NCBI GenBank assembly: GCA_045649405.1 | Contig: JAZRPW010000015.1 | Coordinates: forward strand, 1-64,000 | Length of the DNA stretch: 64,000 bases | Source: RUG11462 sp045649405 | GTDB taxonomy: Bacteria > Bacillota > Clostridia > Oscillospirales > Acutalibacteraceae | Reading direction: 5' to 3' | Part shown: piece after piece, positions 35,471 through 43,305 of the stretch | How positions within the stretch are numbered: position 1 is the stretch's first letter | How the letters are laid out: every line of letters starts with the position of its first letter | Translations under genes and position numbers: made by a program | The notes under the pieces: model-generated | What the model was told of the DNA's origin: nothing | Seen by the model: the letters and a program-made list of their open reading frames with translations, nothing else | Database searches by the model: none

Positions 35471-36182
35471 TGTTAATACCGCCTTTCATAGCATTATAAC
35501 TTAGTTTAGCAGCTGAAATGTCCATTGTACACTTCAACTTCCATACATCAAGCTTGTTAATAAACGAATCTAACATATCAAGAACTTTGATAGTATCTGC
35601 AGAAGTTTTTGGAACAATAATTTGATGAACAATCTTGCCTGCAGCAAGTGCTTTTTCAAAAGGTACAATTTCATCAACTTCTCCACGTTCAATAAAGCAA
35701 ATTGCTTTTAATTCAACGCTTGTATTAACATTATACCCTTCTTTGCCACACCAAGGTGTGCCAAAAGCATAAACTTTCCCATCAATTTCTCTAATGATAG
35801 GCTTATCACCATTAACAATAGTTAATTTGTCGCCCAATAACTTTTGCCACAATCTAATGTGTGTAGATTTGCCAACGCCACTTTTAGCAGTAAAAGCAAA
35901 ACCTTTGTCATCAACCTTTACAACAGCAGCGTGAAAAAGAAACGCATCATACTTTGGTAACATTAAAGCAATGTTTCTATAAATACAAACGCTTTCTAAA
36001 TAACCATCATTCGTTGCAAATAATGCATCTTGTTTTTCTTTTTCAATTTCTTGACTTGATGCTTCAACACTAAACAAAGCTTGTTTATCGTCATCAACAA
36101 TATAATCTACACACTGATTTTTTACAAAATCATATTTGTTGCGAACTTCAATTACAAAGCCCGCCATTTCAATTTTAAACAT
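35460..36182 (-). CDS. HPr-kinase-like (lasso-kinase-like) protein
   Basis: A 240-aa protein related to the C-terminal domain of HPr kinase/phosphorylase. It has FHAAVV (H84), the P-loop AKSGVGKST (K105) and NGDKPIIR near 129. It lacks the N-terminal half of HprK and the HPr-binding context, and its neighbours are RRE, peptidase and exporter genes. Similar kinases phosphorylate the C-terminal residue of some lasso peptides (for example the paeninodin pathway). The most likely role is therefore peptide modification rather than sugar control. That step is inference. Confidence 0.8.
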   Translation of the reverse strand: MFKIEMAGFVIEVRNKYDFVKNQCVDYIVDDDKQALFSVEASSQEIEKEKQDALFATNDGYLESVCIYRNIALMLPKYDAFLFHAAVVKVDDKGFAFTAKSGVGKSTHIRLWQKLLGDKLTIVNGDKPIIREIDGKVYAFGTPWCGKEGYNVNTSVELKAICFIERGEVDEIVPFEKALAAGKIVHQIIVPKTSADTIKVLDMLDSFINKLDVWKLKCTMDISAAKLSYNAMKGGINNEN

Positions 36183-36184
36183 AA

Positions 36185-36397
36185 TTAGAAAATGTCTTCA
36201 ACGTAAGGGTCACTACCACCCATTACTGTGTATTTTGTTTCTTCAGTTGTAGGAGCTTCAGTAACAACTTCTTGATTGTTTGAAGAAGTATATTCTTCTA
36301 CTGCTGGTGTGCTTTCTTCACTCTTACATGAAGCAAACAAAACTGCACAAGATAAAACGATAACCAAAGCCAAAAGAATAGAAATAATTTTTTTCAT
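36185..36397 (-). CDS. 70-aa lipoprotein-like peptide, candidate substrate of the adjacent RRE/kinase/exporter genes
   Basis: ATG at 36397, with GAAAGG 10 nt upstream. Residues 1-23 form a signal peptide ending LFASC, a usable lipobox with Cys near 24. A Ser/Thr/Glu-rich linker follows, then a distinct tail MGGSDPYVEDIF at the C-terminus. The stop is 2 bp before the kinase start, so it is expressed with the cassette. Its small size, position and odd tail make it a candidate precursor or target. It may instead be a plain small lipoprotein. I do not recognise a family. Confidence 0.7.
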   Translation of the reverse strand: MKKIISILLALVIVLSCAVLFASCKSEESTPAVEEYTSSNNQEVVTEAPTTEETKYTVMGGSDPYVEDIF

Positions 36398-36429
36398 AAT
36401 AATCAACCTTTCAAAATCAAATATTTTTA

Positions 36430-36900
36430 TTAATAAGCCGGTGTATATTGTTCAAAAATTTCATAGTAACCTAATTGATTTAAGTCAACAAAACCAACTT
36501 TTCCATCACCATTATAATCACACTTTGTTACATCAAACTGTCCGAGTTTGCTAACATCATATTTCGCTAAATATTTCTCAAGCAAACGGAAATCAGTAGC
36601 TGTTATTTTACCATCATCATTATTGTCAAAGTTTTTAATAATAGCATTTTCCATTGCTGTTTTATCGGACTCATTAACTGAACCATCATCATTAAAATCA
36701 ACCTGTGTTAAGTCAATGTTACCTGTACCTTTTGAAATGTAGGTTTCAAGCAATCTATAATCTTTTCTGTTTAAAACACCATCATAATTCAAGTCGCCCT
36801 TAACACCTGTGCTTTCATTTGCAAACACATTAAAACAAACGCATGTTACAACAACAAGCAAAACAATCAAAGCGCAAGTCATAAATCTCTTAAGCATCAT
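36430..36900 (-). CDS. Secreted dockerin-only protein (four dockerin-like motifs)
   Basis: A 156-aa protein: signal peptide (about residues 1-30), then four EF-hand-like segments, each D-x-N/D-x-D-G plus a helix (DLNYDGVLNRKDYRLL, DFNDDGSVNESDK, DNNDDGKITATDFRLL, DYNGDGKVGFVDLNQL). This makes two type I-like dockerin modules in tandem with no catalytic domain. Dockerins normally bind cohesins in cellulosomes. It is the first gene of the operon that continues with the 70-aa peptide, kinase, RRE, peptidase and exporter. Confidence 0.88.
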   Translation of the reverse strand: MMLKRFMTCALIVLLVVVTCVCFNVFANESTGVKGDLNYDGVLNRKDYRLLETYISKGTGNIDLTQVDFNDDGSVNESDKTAMENAIIKNFDNNDDGKITATDFRLLEKYLAKYDVSKLGQFDVTKCDYNGDGKVGFVDLNQLGYYEIFEQYTPAY

Positions 36901-36929
36901 AAACCTCCATAATATTATAATTATAATTT

Positions 36930-36958
36930 ATAATAACATAGAATAGGCACAAATTCAA
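36930..36958 (-). promoter_or_regulatory. Promoter of the dockerin/RRE operon
   Basis: On the minus strand, TTGAAT (36958-36953) and TATTAT (36935-36930) are 17 nt apart. TGGAGG precedes the ATG at 36900. Confidence 0.55.
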
Positions 36959-36976
36959 GTATTATTTACAAATAAA

Positions 36977-37015
36977 AAAAGCAACTAACTCGTAAAAAAG
37001 TTAGTTGCTCAAAAA
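36977..37015 (-). terminator. acpP terminator
   Basis: Hairpin AGCAACTAACT-tttttacg-AGTTAGTTGCT followed by a T-run on the minus strand. Confidence 0.85.
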
Positions 37016-37017
37016 AA

Positions 37018-37245
37018 CTAAATTGTTTCCTCAATGTGTTTAACAATGTCACCAACTGTTTTGAATTTATCAGCATCATCTTCATTAAATTCAAGCGAAA
37101 ATTCATCTTCAAGTGACATAATTAAATCAACAAAATCCAAACTATCAGCATTAAGGCCATCAACCAAATTTGTTTCCATTGTGATTTCTGACTCATCAAC
37201 ATCAAATTGATTTGCTAATATATTGCTAACTTTTTCAAATACCAT
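37018..37245 (-). CDS. acpP: Acyl carrier protein
   Basis: A 75-aa acidic four-helix protein. The phosphopantetheine site is in LNADSLD with S35. It carries acyl chains for fatty acid synthesis. GGAGG precedes the ATG at 37245. It is transcribed alone and is not next to other fab genes. Confidence 0.95.
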   Translation of the reverse strand: MVFEKVSNILANQFDVDESEITMETNLVDGLNADSLDFVDLIMSLEDEFSLEFNEDDADKFKTVGDIVKHIEETI

Positions 37246-37392
37246 TTTATTGCCTCCAAAAATTGAAATATACAGTAGACAAATTTTAAAAAATCTGTTA
37301 CAATGTTACTGTATTAAACATAATAAGTAAAAATTTCAATTTTGTCAATATTTTTTTGATATTTTTTAAAAAAAGTTAAAAGGATTTTCACA

Positions 37393-37890
37393 ATGAATGT
37401 TATTTTATGCGGCTTTATGGGTTGTGGAAAATCAACCATTGGAAAAGCACTTTCCAAAAAAACAAATTACAAATTCATAGATCTAGACGAATACATTGAA
37501 AACAGTCAAAAAATGCGTATTTCAGATATTTTTGATAAGTTCGGCGAAGATGAATTTAGGAAATTTGAAAGTCAATCAATTAATGAAATTTGCAAATTGG
37601 AAAATCATATTATTTCACTCGGTGGTGGCGCTGTTTTAAACCCAAAAAATGTTGAAATATTAAAGACATGCGGAAAATTATTCTTCTTAAACATTTCAGC
37701 AAATGAGGTTTACAACAGATTAAAAGATGATACAACAAGACCATTATTGCAAACTGATGACAAATTGGGCGCTATTTCTAATCTTTTAAACAAACGCTTG
37801 CCTATTTACACATCAGTTGCAGATGTTGTAATTGATGTTGATAACAAAAACATCGAAGAAATTGCAGATGAATTGTTAAAAAATCTTTAA
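37393..37890 (+). CDS. aroK: Shikimate kinase
   Basis: A 165-aa enzyme that phosphorylates shikimate in aromatic amino acid synthesis. Walker A GFMGCGKST is at residues 7-15, the shikimate-binding DLDEYIE and FRKFES segments follow, and SLGGGAVL is the GGG motif. AAAAGG precedes the ATG. A single gene, apart from other aro genes. It is divergent from acpP. Confidence 0.95.
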   Translation: MNVILCGFMGCGKSTIGKALSKKTNYKFIDLDEYIENSQKMRISDIFDKFGEDEFRKFESQSINEICKLENHIISLGGGAVLNPKNVEILKTCGKLFFLNISANEVYNRLKDDTTRPLLQTDDKLGAISNLLNKRLPIYTSVADVVIDVDNKNIEEIADELLKNL

Positions 37891-37906
37891 ATTCTTAAAA
37901 AAACAA

Positions 37907-37935
37907 TTTACATTGTTAAATTTTTGTGCTATAAT
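37907..37935 (+). promoter_or_regulatory. ireB promoter
   Basis: TTTACA (37907-37912), 17 nt, TATAAT (37930-37935) with an extended -10 TGC. It is 31 bp before the ireB start. Confidence 0.7.
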
Positions 37936-37965
37936 TAACAAAACTTGAAATTAGGAGTGAAAATT

Positions 37966-38211
37966 ATGACTGACAAGACAATACCTTTTTCATTAGGTAG
38001 CGAGAAAGATATGCAAATAAGACTAGTTTTAAACCAAGTTTATGAAGCATTAAAAGAAAAGGGATATAATCCAATAAATCAACTTGTTGGTTATATTCTT
38101 TCAGAAGACCCAACCTACATCACAACTCACAAAGGTGCTAGAAGCCAAATTACTAAACTTGATAGAGATGAGTTGTTGCAATCTTTATTAAAATACTACT
38201 TAACTGATTAA
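37966..38211 (+). CDS. ireB: IreB-family regulatory phosphoprotein (UPF0297)
   Basis: An 81-aa protein of the UPF0297 family with the near-invariant blocks YEALKEKGYNPINQLVGY and LSEDPTYITTHKGARSQI. In Enterococcus IreB is phosphorylated by the Ser/Thr kinase IreK at N-terminal Thr residues and affects cephalosporin resistance; MTDKT here offers such threonines. I chose the ATG at 37966 because GGAG precedes it and homologues start there. The usual neighbours ruvX and DUF1292 are not adjacent; a DUF1292 gene lies at 42493. Confidence 0.93.
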   Translation: MTDKTIPFSLGSEKDMQIRLVLNQVYEALKEKGYNPINQLVGYILSEDPTYITTHKGARSQITKLDRDELLQSLLKYYLTD

Positions 38212-38224
38212 TTTTTAAAAAACA

Positions 38225-38260
38225 AAAAACCTGTAAGAGTTTTCTCTTACAGGTTTTATT
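38225..38260. terminator. Bidirectional terminator between ireB and groEL
   Basis: Hairpin AAAACCTGTAAGAG-tttt-CTCTTACAGGTTTT with T-runs on both strands. Confidence 0.88.
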
Positions 38261-38270
38261 TTTTATAGGC

Positions 38271-39917
38271 TTAATACATTCCACCCATGCCACCAGCCAT
38301 GCCAGCAGCTGCTGCAGCCGCTGCTTCTTTAGCAGCATCTTCTTTATTATCAGAAACCAAACTTTCAGTTGTAAGCACCATTGCTGCAACTGAAGCAGCA
38401 TTTTGAAGTGCAGAACGAGTAACTTTTGTAGGGTCAACAATACCTTCTTCAATCATATCACCATAAACTTCTCTATAAGCATCAAAACCATAGTTTACTT
38501 TGCCTGAATCAAGAATTTTTGCAATGATAACGCTACCGTCAAGACCAGCATTTGTTGCGATTTGTTTAACTGGTTCTTCTAGTGCTTTTAATACAATTTG
38601 AGCACCTGTTTTTTCATCGCCTTCAGAAGTTTCTACAACTTCTTTAACTGCAGGAATTGCATTAAGGAGTGCAGTACCACCACCTGCAACAATACCTTCT
38701 TCAACAGCGGCTTTTGTTGCTGAAAGAGCGTCTTCAATTCTTAACTTTTTCTCTTTCATTTCAATTTCAGTAGCAGCACCAACTTTGATAACTGCAACAC
38801 CGCCTGCAAGTTTAGCAAGACGTTCTTGAAGTTTTTCTCTATCAAAGTCAGAAGTTGTTTTTTCAATTTGAGTTTTGATTTGCTCACAACGAGCTTTAAT
38901 GTCTGCTTGATTGCCAATACCATCAACAATTGTTGTGTTTTCTTTTGTAATTTTAACTGTTTTCGCGCTACCACACATATCTAAAGTAGCATCTTTCAAA
39001 TCCATACCAAGTTCGTCAGAAATAACAGTACCACCAGTGATGATTGCGATGTCTTGAAGCATTTCTTTTCTTCTATCGCCAAAGCCAGGAGCTTTAACTG
39101 CGGCGCAAGTAAATGTACCACGAAGTTTATTCAAAACGATTGTAGAAATTGCATCATTTTCAACATCTTCAGCAATGATAAGGAATTTTTTGCCTGCTTG
39201 AACAATTTGCTCTAAAAGTGGCAAAATTTCTTGAATGTTTGAAATCTTTTTATCTGTAATGATAATTGCAGGATTATCAAGTTCACATTCCATTTTATCG
39301 GTATCAGTAACCATATAAGGTGATAAATAACCTCTATCAAACATCATACCTTCAACAACTTCACAAGTTGTATCAGCAGTTTTTGACTCTTCAATTGTAA
39401 TAACGCCTTCTTTGGTTACTTTATCCATTGCATCAGCAATGAGTTCGCCAACATAGTCATCAGCAGATGAAACAGCAGCAACTCTTTTAACATCTTCAGT
39501 ACCATCAATTGCTTTTGAATTGTTAATGATTGCTTTAACAGCAGCATCTACTGCTTTTTGCATACCTTTTCTAATAACCATTGGATTAGCACCAGCGGTA
39601 ACGTTTTTCATACCTTCGCGAACAAGCGCTTGAGCCAAAAGTGTTGCAGTTGTTGTACCATCACCAGCAACATCATTTGTTTTTGTTGCAACTTCTTTTA
39701 CAAGTTGAGCGCCCATATTTTCAAAGTTATCAGTAAGTTCAATTTCTTTTGCAATTGTAACACCATCATTTGTAATAAGTGGTGCACCATATTTTTTATC
39801 TAAAACTACATTTCTTCCCTTTGGGCCGAGTGTAACTTTAACGGTGTTTGCTAATTTATCAACACCAGCTTGTAATTTTTTACGAGCAGCCTCGCCATAA
39901 ATTAAATCTTTAGCCAT
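38271..39917 (-). CDS. groL: Chaperonin GroEL
   Basis: A 548-aa 60-kDa chaperonin that refolds proteins inside the GroEL-GroES cage using ATP. It shows the LGPKGRNVVLDKKYGAP start, DGTTTATLLAQ nucleotide site, AAVEEGIVAGGGTALL and the C-terminal GGMGGM repeat. AGGT precedes the ATG at 39917. It lies 16 bp after groES. Confidence 0.98.
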   Translation of the reverse strand: MAKDLIYGEAARKKLQAGVDKLANTVKVTLGPKGRNVVLDKKYGAPLITNDGVTIAKEIELTDNFENMGAQLVKEVATKTNDVAGDGTTTATLLAQALVREGMKNVTAGANPMVIRKGMQKAVDAAVKAIINNSKAIDGTEDVKRVAAVSSADDYVGELIADAMDKVTKEGVITIEESKTADTTCEVVEGMMFDRGYLSPYMVTDTDKMECELDNPAIIITDKKISNIQEILPLLEQIVQAGKKFLIIAEDVENDAISTIVLNKLRGTFTCAAVKAPGFGDRRKEMLQDIAIITGGTVISDELGMDLKDATLDMCGSAKTVKITKENTTIVDGIGNQADIKARCEQIKTQIEKTTSDFDREKLQERLAKLAGGVAVIKVGAATEIEMKEKKLRIEDALSATKAAVEEGIVAGGGTALLNAIPAVKEVVETSEGDEKTGAQIVLKALEEPVKQIATNAGLDGSVIIAKILDSGKVNYGFDAYREVYGDMIEEGIVDPTKVTRSALQNAASVAAMVLTTESLVSDNKEDAAKEAAAAAAAGMAGGMGGMY

Positions 39918-39933
39918 AAATATTTACCTCCAA

Positions 39934-40218
39934 TTATTCAACAATAGCCAAAATGTCTGATTGACGAACAATAATATAATCAGTATCATCAACTTTAACT
40001 TCTGTTCCTGCATATTTGTTTAAAAGAACTTTGTCGCCAACTTCAACAAGCATTTCAACTTCCATTCCGTCAACAACGCCGCCAGGACCAACTGCAGTTA
40101 CAACTGCAATTTGTGGTTTTTCTTTTGCAGTATTTGTTAAAATAATGCCGGCTTTAGTAGTTTCTTCTGCCTCTTGCATTTTAACAACAACTCTATCTGT
40201 TAAAGGTTTGATTGTCAT
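39934..40218 (-). CDS. groS: Co-chaperonin GroES
   Basis: A 94-aa 10-kDa chaperonin lid. It has IKPLTDRVVVKMQEAEE at the N-terminus, the mobile-loop region TTKAGIILTNTAKEKPQ and the usual VKVDDTDYIIVRQSDILAIVE end. AAGGAG precedes the ATG. First gene of groES-groEL. Confidence 0.97.
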   Translation of the reverse strand: MTIKPLTDRVVVKMQEAEETTKAGIILTNTAKEKPQIAVVTAVGPGGVVDGMEVEMLVEVGDKVLLNKYAGTEVKVDDTDYIIVRQSDILAIVE

Positions 40219-40254
40219 AATAAATTCTCCTTAATAAATAAATTCAATATTTCT

Positions 40255-40282
40255 ATTTTAATACTTTTTTATAAAAAATCAA
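40255..40282 (-). promoter_or_regulatory. groESL promoter without a CIRCE operator
   Basis: On the minus strand, TTGATT (40282-40277) and TAAAAT (40260-40255) are 16 nt apart. No TTAGCACTC-N9-GAGTGCTAA element and no CtsR repeat is seen between 40219 and 40290. Confidence 0.5.
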
Positions 40283-40289
40283 GTGTTTT

Positions 40290-41216
40290 TTAGTTTTTAA
40301 TTGCCATTTCTTTTTTACAAACATTTTCATAAAGATTGGTTGGAACAATGAACTTAACAGCGTTTTCAACCATCTCAAAAACAGCAATCTTAGAATCAAA
40401 AAGTTCGCCATCAAGATTAACAGGAACTGTTTTCTCGCTTATTACTTCAACTCGTTTTGCATGTTTAATTTCACACAACTCTTTCATATTTTTATGTAAA
40501 CCTTTTTGATATTTGCCTATTAAGTTTAAAACATCAAGTCTGCTAACTTTGTTAATTGTCATCGCATCAATATAACCATCATTTACAACTGCGTCAGGCG
40601 TAGGATTAAAAGAGCCACCGTAATATCTGCCGTTTGCAGCAACAATAAACATAAACTCTTTTTCAATTACTTCCCCGTTATCAATTTTAACTTTGAATTT
40701 TTCACTCATATGAAAAATGAAGGTTATAAACAATGCAACGATGTATGCCAAACTGCCACTAATTTTAGACAAAAACTGAAGTTTTTCTTTCTGCTCACAA
40801 ACATAAGCGTCCATTCCAATTGAAGCAATATTAACACAATATTTATCATTAAACTTGATTAAATCAATCGGCATTGCTTTGCCATTTTCTACATAATCAC
40901 TAGTTAAAAAATGCTTTTTATCGCCATAATATTTTATGTAATCGTTACCAGAGCCACAAGGAATTGTGCCAACTTCAACGTTATCAAAACCAACAGCACC
41001 ATTAACAACATCAAACAATGAGCCATCTCCACCACAAGCAAAGACACGGCATTTTTCGCCTTTTTGCCCAATTGCTTTGACGATGTTAGTTGCATGATGT
41101 GGATATTCAGTTTCGATAATTTCAAAATCAAATTCAAAGTTTTCTGTTAATGATTTGATTGTTTTTAACGCACTTTTATTGCCTGAAGTTGGATTAACAA
41201 TAAAATAAGTTTTCAT
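40290..41216 (-). CDS. Diacylglycerol kinase-family lipid kinase (YegS/BmrU type)
   Basis: A 308-aa protein with the DAGK catalytic domain: FIVNPTSGNKSA at the N-terminus, ACGGDGSLFDVVNG (GGDGT-like motif, with S in place of the usual T) and GTIPCGSGNDYIKYYG. The C-terminal part has MTINKVSR and VPVNLDGELF, typical of the lipid-binding beta sandwich. It should phosphorylate diacylglycerol or a related lipid at the membrane. It follows the RNA methyltransferase by 15 bp. Confidence 0.9.
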   Translation of the reverse strand: MKTYFIVNPTSGNKSALKTIKSLTENFEFDFEIIETEYPHHATNIVKAIGQKGEKCRVFACGGDGSLFDVVNGAVGFDNVEVGTIPCGSGNDYIKYYGDKKHFLTSDYVENGKAMPIDLIKFNDKYCVNIASIGMDAYVCEQKEKLQFLSKISGSLAYIVALFITFIFHMSEKFKVKIDNGEVIEKEFMFIVAANGRYYGGSFNPTPDAVVNDGYIDAMTINKVSRLDVLNLIGKYQKGLHKNMKELCEIKHAKRVEVISEKTVPVNLDGELFDSKIAVFEMVENAVKFIVPTNLYENVCKKEMAIKN

Positions 41217-41231
41217 AATTTTAACTTCCTT

Positions 41232-42347
41232 TTACGCTTTGAAATACATATACAATTGACATTTTATATTACCGTTATAAAGTTTTCTTCGTTTATCAGC
41301 TTCTCTGCCAAATATTTTTTCAAATTGTTCATCTGGCGTAATAATATAATATTTTTTACCTTTTTGTTTTATGAATTTTTTACCCATTATTTCATAAATC
41401 TTTTCTGCTTCTTTAATATCAAGCAAACGTTCGCCATAAGGTGGATTAGTAATTATAAGTGCTCTTTCTTCTTCAGCAAGTTCAAAATCTTTTACATCTT
41501 TTTTAACAAACTCAATGCAGTCAGAAACACCTGCTTTTTTAGCGTTTTCTTTTGCAACAACCAAAGCAGCCAAATCAATATCAGAACCAACTGCTTTAAA
41601 GTCTTTTGTTCTTGATATGGCATCAATTGCACGCTCACGTTCAACTCTAAAAGCATCAGGTTTTACAAAATCAAAACCTTCTGAAACAAATCCCCTTTTA
41701 AGACCTGGTGCAATGTTGTTAGCAAGCATTGCTGCTTCTATCAAAATTGTGCCAGAGCCACAAAATGGGTCATAAATTTTAGTATCAGGAAAAATTCTTG
41801 CAAGCAAACAAAATGCTGCTGCTAATGTTTCTTTAATTGGTGCTTCATTTGCGTTTGCTCTGTAACCACGTTTGTGAAGACCTTCGCCAGAAGTGTCAAT
41901 CATAATAGAAACTTCATCTTTAAGGCAAGAAAACTGAATTTGATATTTCTTGCCAGTTTCATTGAACCAATCAGTTTTATATTTTGATTTTAATCTTTCA
42001 ACAATTGCTTTTTTAATAATCTTTTGGCAATCTGGAATTGAATGCAACTTTGACTGCAAAGACCAACCTTTAACCGGGAAAGCATCATTTTCTCCAATAA
42101 AATTTTCAAAAGGCAATGCTTTAACATTTTCAAAAAGTTCTGTAAAATTAGTTGCTTTAAATCTACCAACCAAAATCAAAACTCTTTCAGCAGTTCTAAG
42201 GTTAATATTAGCCCTTGCTAAAGTATAACTATCGCCAGAAAACAAAACTCTACCATTTTCTGCCTTTACATCTTTAATATCAAGACGTTTTAACTCGTCA
42301 GCTAAAATTCCTTCAAGTCCAAAAAGACATGGTGCTACAAAATTCAA
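41232..42347 (-). CDS. THUMP-domain class I RNA methyltransferase (RlmL/YpsC-like)
   Basis: A 371-aa enzyme with an N-terminal ferredoxin-like/THUMP RNA-binding part (about 1-160) and a SAM-dependent methyltransferase domain with DPFCGSGTILIEAA (motif X/I) and the catalytic NPPYGERL. Relatives methylate 23S rRNA at the N2 of a guanosine (RlmL, YpsC). The start is TTG at 42347, six bases after GGGAAGA. The exact target cannot be told here. Confidence 0.9.
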   Translation of the reverse strand: MNFVAPCLFGLEGILADELKRLDIKDVKAENGRVLFSGDSYTLARANINLRTAERVLILVGRFKATNFTELFENVKALPFENFIGENDAFPVKGWSLQSKLHSIPDCQKIIKKAIVERLKSKYKTDWFNETGKKYQIQFSCLKDEVSIMIDTSGEGLHKRGYRANANEAPIKETLAAAFCLLARIFPDTKIYDPFCGSGTILIEAAMLANNIAPGLKRGFVSEGFDFVKPDAFRVERERAIDAISRTKDFKAVGSDIDLAALVVAKENAKKAGVSDCIEFVKKDVKDFELAEEERALIITNPPYGERLLDIKEAEKIYEIMGKKFIKQKGKKYYIITPDEQFEKIFGREADKRRKLYNGNIKCQLYMYFKA

Positions 42348-42432
42348 TCAAAATCTTCCCTTTTATTATATAATAATATAATAATACATTAAAATGCTTA
42401 AAAAATCAACAAAATTATTTAATAAAAAGTTG

Positions 42433-42461
42433 TTGACTAAAACTAATAAACATAGTAAAAT
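42433..42461 (+). promoter_or_regulatory. Promoter of the DUF1292 gene
   Basis: TTGACT (42433-42438) and TAAAAT (42456-42461) are 17 nt apart. Confidence 0.65.
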
Positions 42462-42492
42462 GTGTGTAGAATAAATTTAAGGAGTAAAAGAT

Positions 42493-42792
42493 ATGAACGA
42501 AGAATATACACCAGATTTAGTTGAACTTACTGATGAAGAAGGCAACACTTATAATTTTGAAGTTATTGACGCTTATGAAGATGGCGATGATAAATATGTA
42601 GCTCTCACACCTTGCAACGAAGACGGCTCTCCTGTTGAAGATGATGACGGCTCACTTGTTATCATGAAAGCTATTGAAGAAGAAAACGGCGACACATATT
42701 TTGAAGAAATCGAAGATGATGATGAATATGAAACAGTTGCTGATAACTTTATCAACAGATTAGAAGATTTTTACGAAATTGACGAAAAATAA
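42493..42792 (+). CDS. DUF1292-domain protein
   Basis: A 99-aa very acidic protein with the DUF1292 pattern: VELTDEEGNTYNFEVIDAYE, a central DDKYVALTP beta strand and EEENGDTYFEEIEDDDEYE near the end. The family (YrzB in Bacillus) is usually encoded after ireB and ruvX; its function is unknown. AAGGAG precedes the ATG. The 6S RNA gene begins about 15 bp after the stop, so the two may share transcription. Confidence 0.88.
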   Translation: MNEEYTPDLVELTDEEGNTYNFEVIDAYEDGDDKYVALTPCNEDGSPVEDDDGSLVIMKAIEEENGDTYFEEIEDDDEYETVADNFINRLEDFYEIDEK

Positions 42793-42805
42793 AACTTAAT
42801 TTGAT

Positions 42806-43004
42806 TTTCCCCTGCCCTGTTCGCTTACAGTCTTGCTACTATAACCCTACACTTGTAAATTGGGAGCTTTGACTCGAATGGCCGGACCTGCAGGCCTCCC
42901 CGTTTTTACGGGACGTTGGAAGCGCATAAACCATTCGGCGAGCACCCACCTGAATTCCGTTCAGGTTATATCTAATGCTTGACTCTTACGGCAGGGCGGG
43001 ATTT
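42806..43004 (+). ncRNA. ssrS: 6S RNA
   Basis: The roughly 199-nt segment has the 6S layout. The closing stem pairs CCCTGCCCTG (42810-42819) with CAGGGCGGGA (42990-42999 plus neighbours). GTTCGC follows the 5' arm as in other 6S RNAs. A central bubble opens in the middle, and the late hairpin ACCTGAA-ttccg-TTCAGGT lies at about 42950-42968. 6S RNA binds the sigma-A RNA polymerase holoenzyme as a promoter mimic during slow growth. Confidence 0.85.
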
Positions 43005-43020
43005 CAAAATTTTCTACTAA

Positions 43021-43055
43021 AAGTTGCACTTTTTGTGTGGCTTTTTTATTTTTTG
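43021..43055 (+). terminator. Probable terminator of 6S RNA
   Basis: Hairpin AAGTTGCAC-ttttt-GTGTGGCTT (with three G-U pairs) followed by a long T-run. Confidence 0.6.
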
Positions 43056-43136
43056 ACAAAAGATTAATAAAACTTTAATACACCATTAAAATAGTGTTCA
43101 AAGTTTGTTAAAATTTATCTGTTATTATAATTATGC

Positions 43137-43305
43137 AAGATAAATATTCCCCCTAAAATATTATAGCTTGCAACTGCTTTTTAGTCGGAAGTGATTCCCC
43201 CGGCTAAAAAGCAGACAAAATTGATAATTTCGTATGGATATATACTTTTTTCATATTTCCCCTTTGAAAAACAAAACAGGACTCTTTTTGAGTCCTGTTT
43301 TGTTT
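43137..43305 (+). ncRNA. Candidate C-rich small regulatory RNA
   Basis: No gene fits here, but the stretch is highly structured. Hairpin 1 (43135-43171) closes with GCAAG/CTTGC and has CCCCC (43149-43153) in its loop. Hairpin 2 (43174-43214) is a 15-bp stem CTGCTTTTTAGTCGG / CCGGCTAAAAAGCAG with ATTCCCCC at its loop edge. A third C-run (43259-43262) lies unpaired before a strong terminator (43273-43305). A TATAAT (43126-43131) stands just upstream. Loops rich in UUCCCC are typical of sRNAs that pair with Shine-Dalgarno sequences. Confidence 0.5.

Noticed and set aside
35460..36182. Classical HPr kinase/phosphorylase (hprK)
   Set aside because: The N-terminal half is absent and neighbours are RRE, peptidase and exporter genes, so it is called HPr-kinase-like only.
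40219..40290. CIRCE element expected before groES
   Set aside because: No inverted repeat resembling TTAGCACTC-N9-GAGTGCTAA is present on either strand.
43137..43305. Known riboswitch or raiA-type RNA
   Set aside because: It stands before a terminator and not before a gene on the same strand, and I recognise no riboswitch core, so only an sRNA is proposed.
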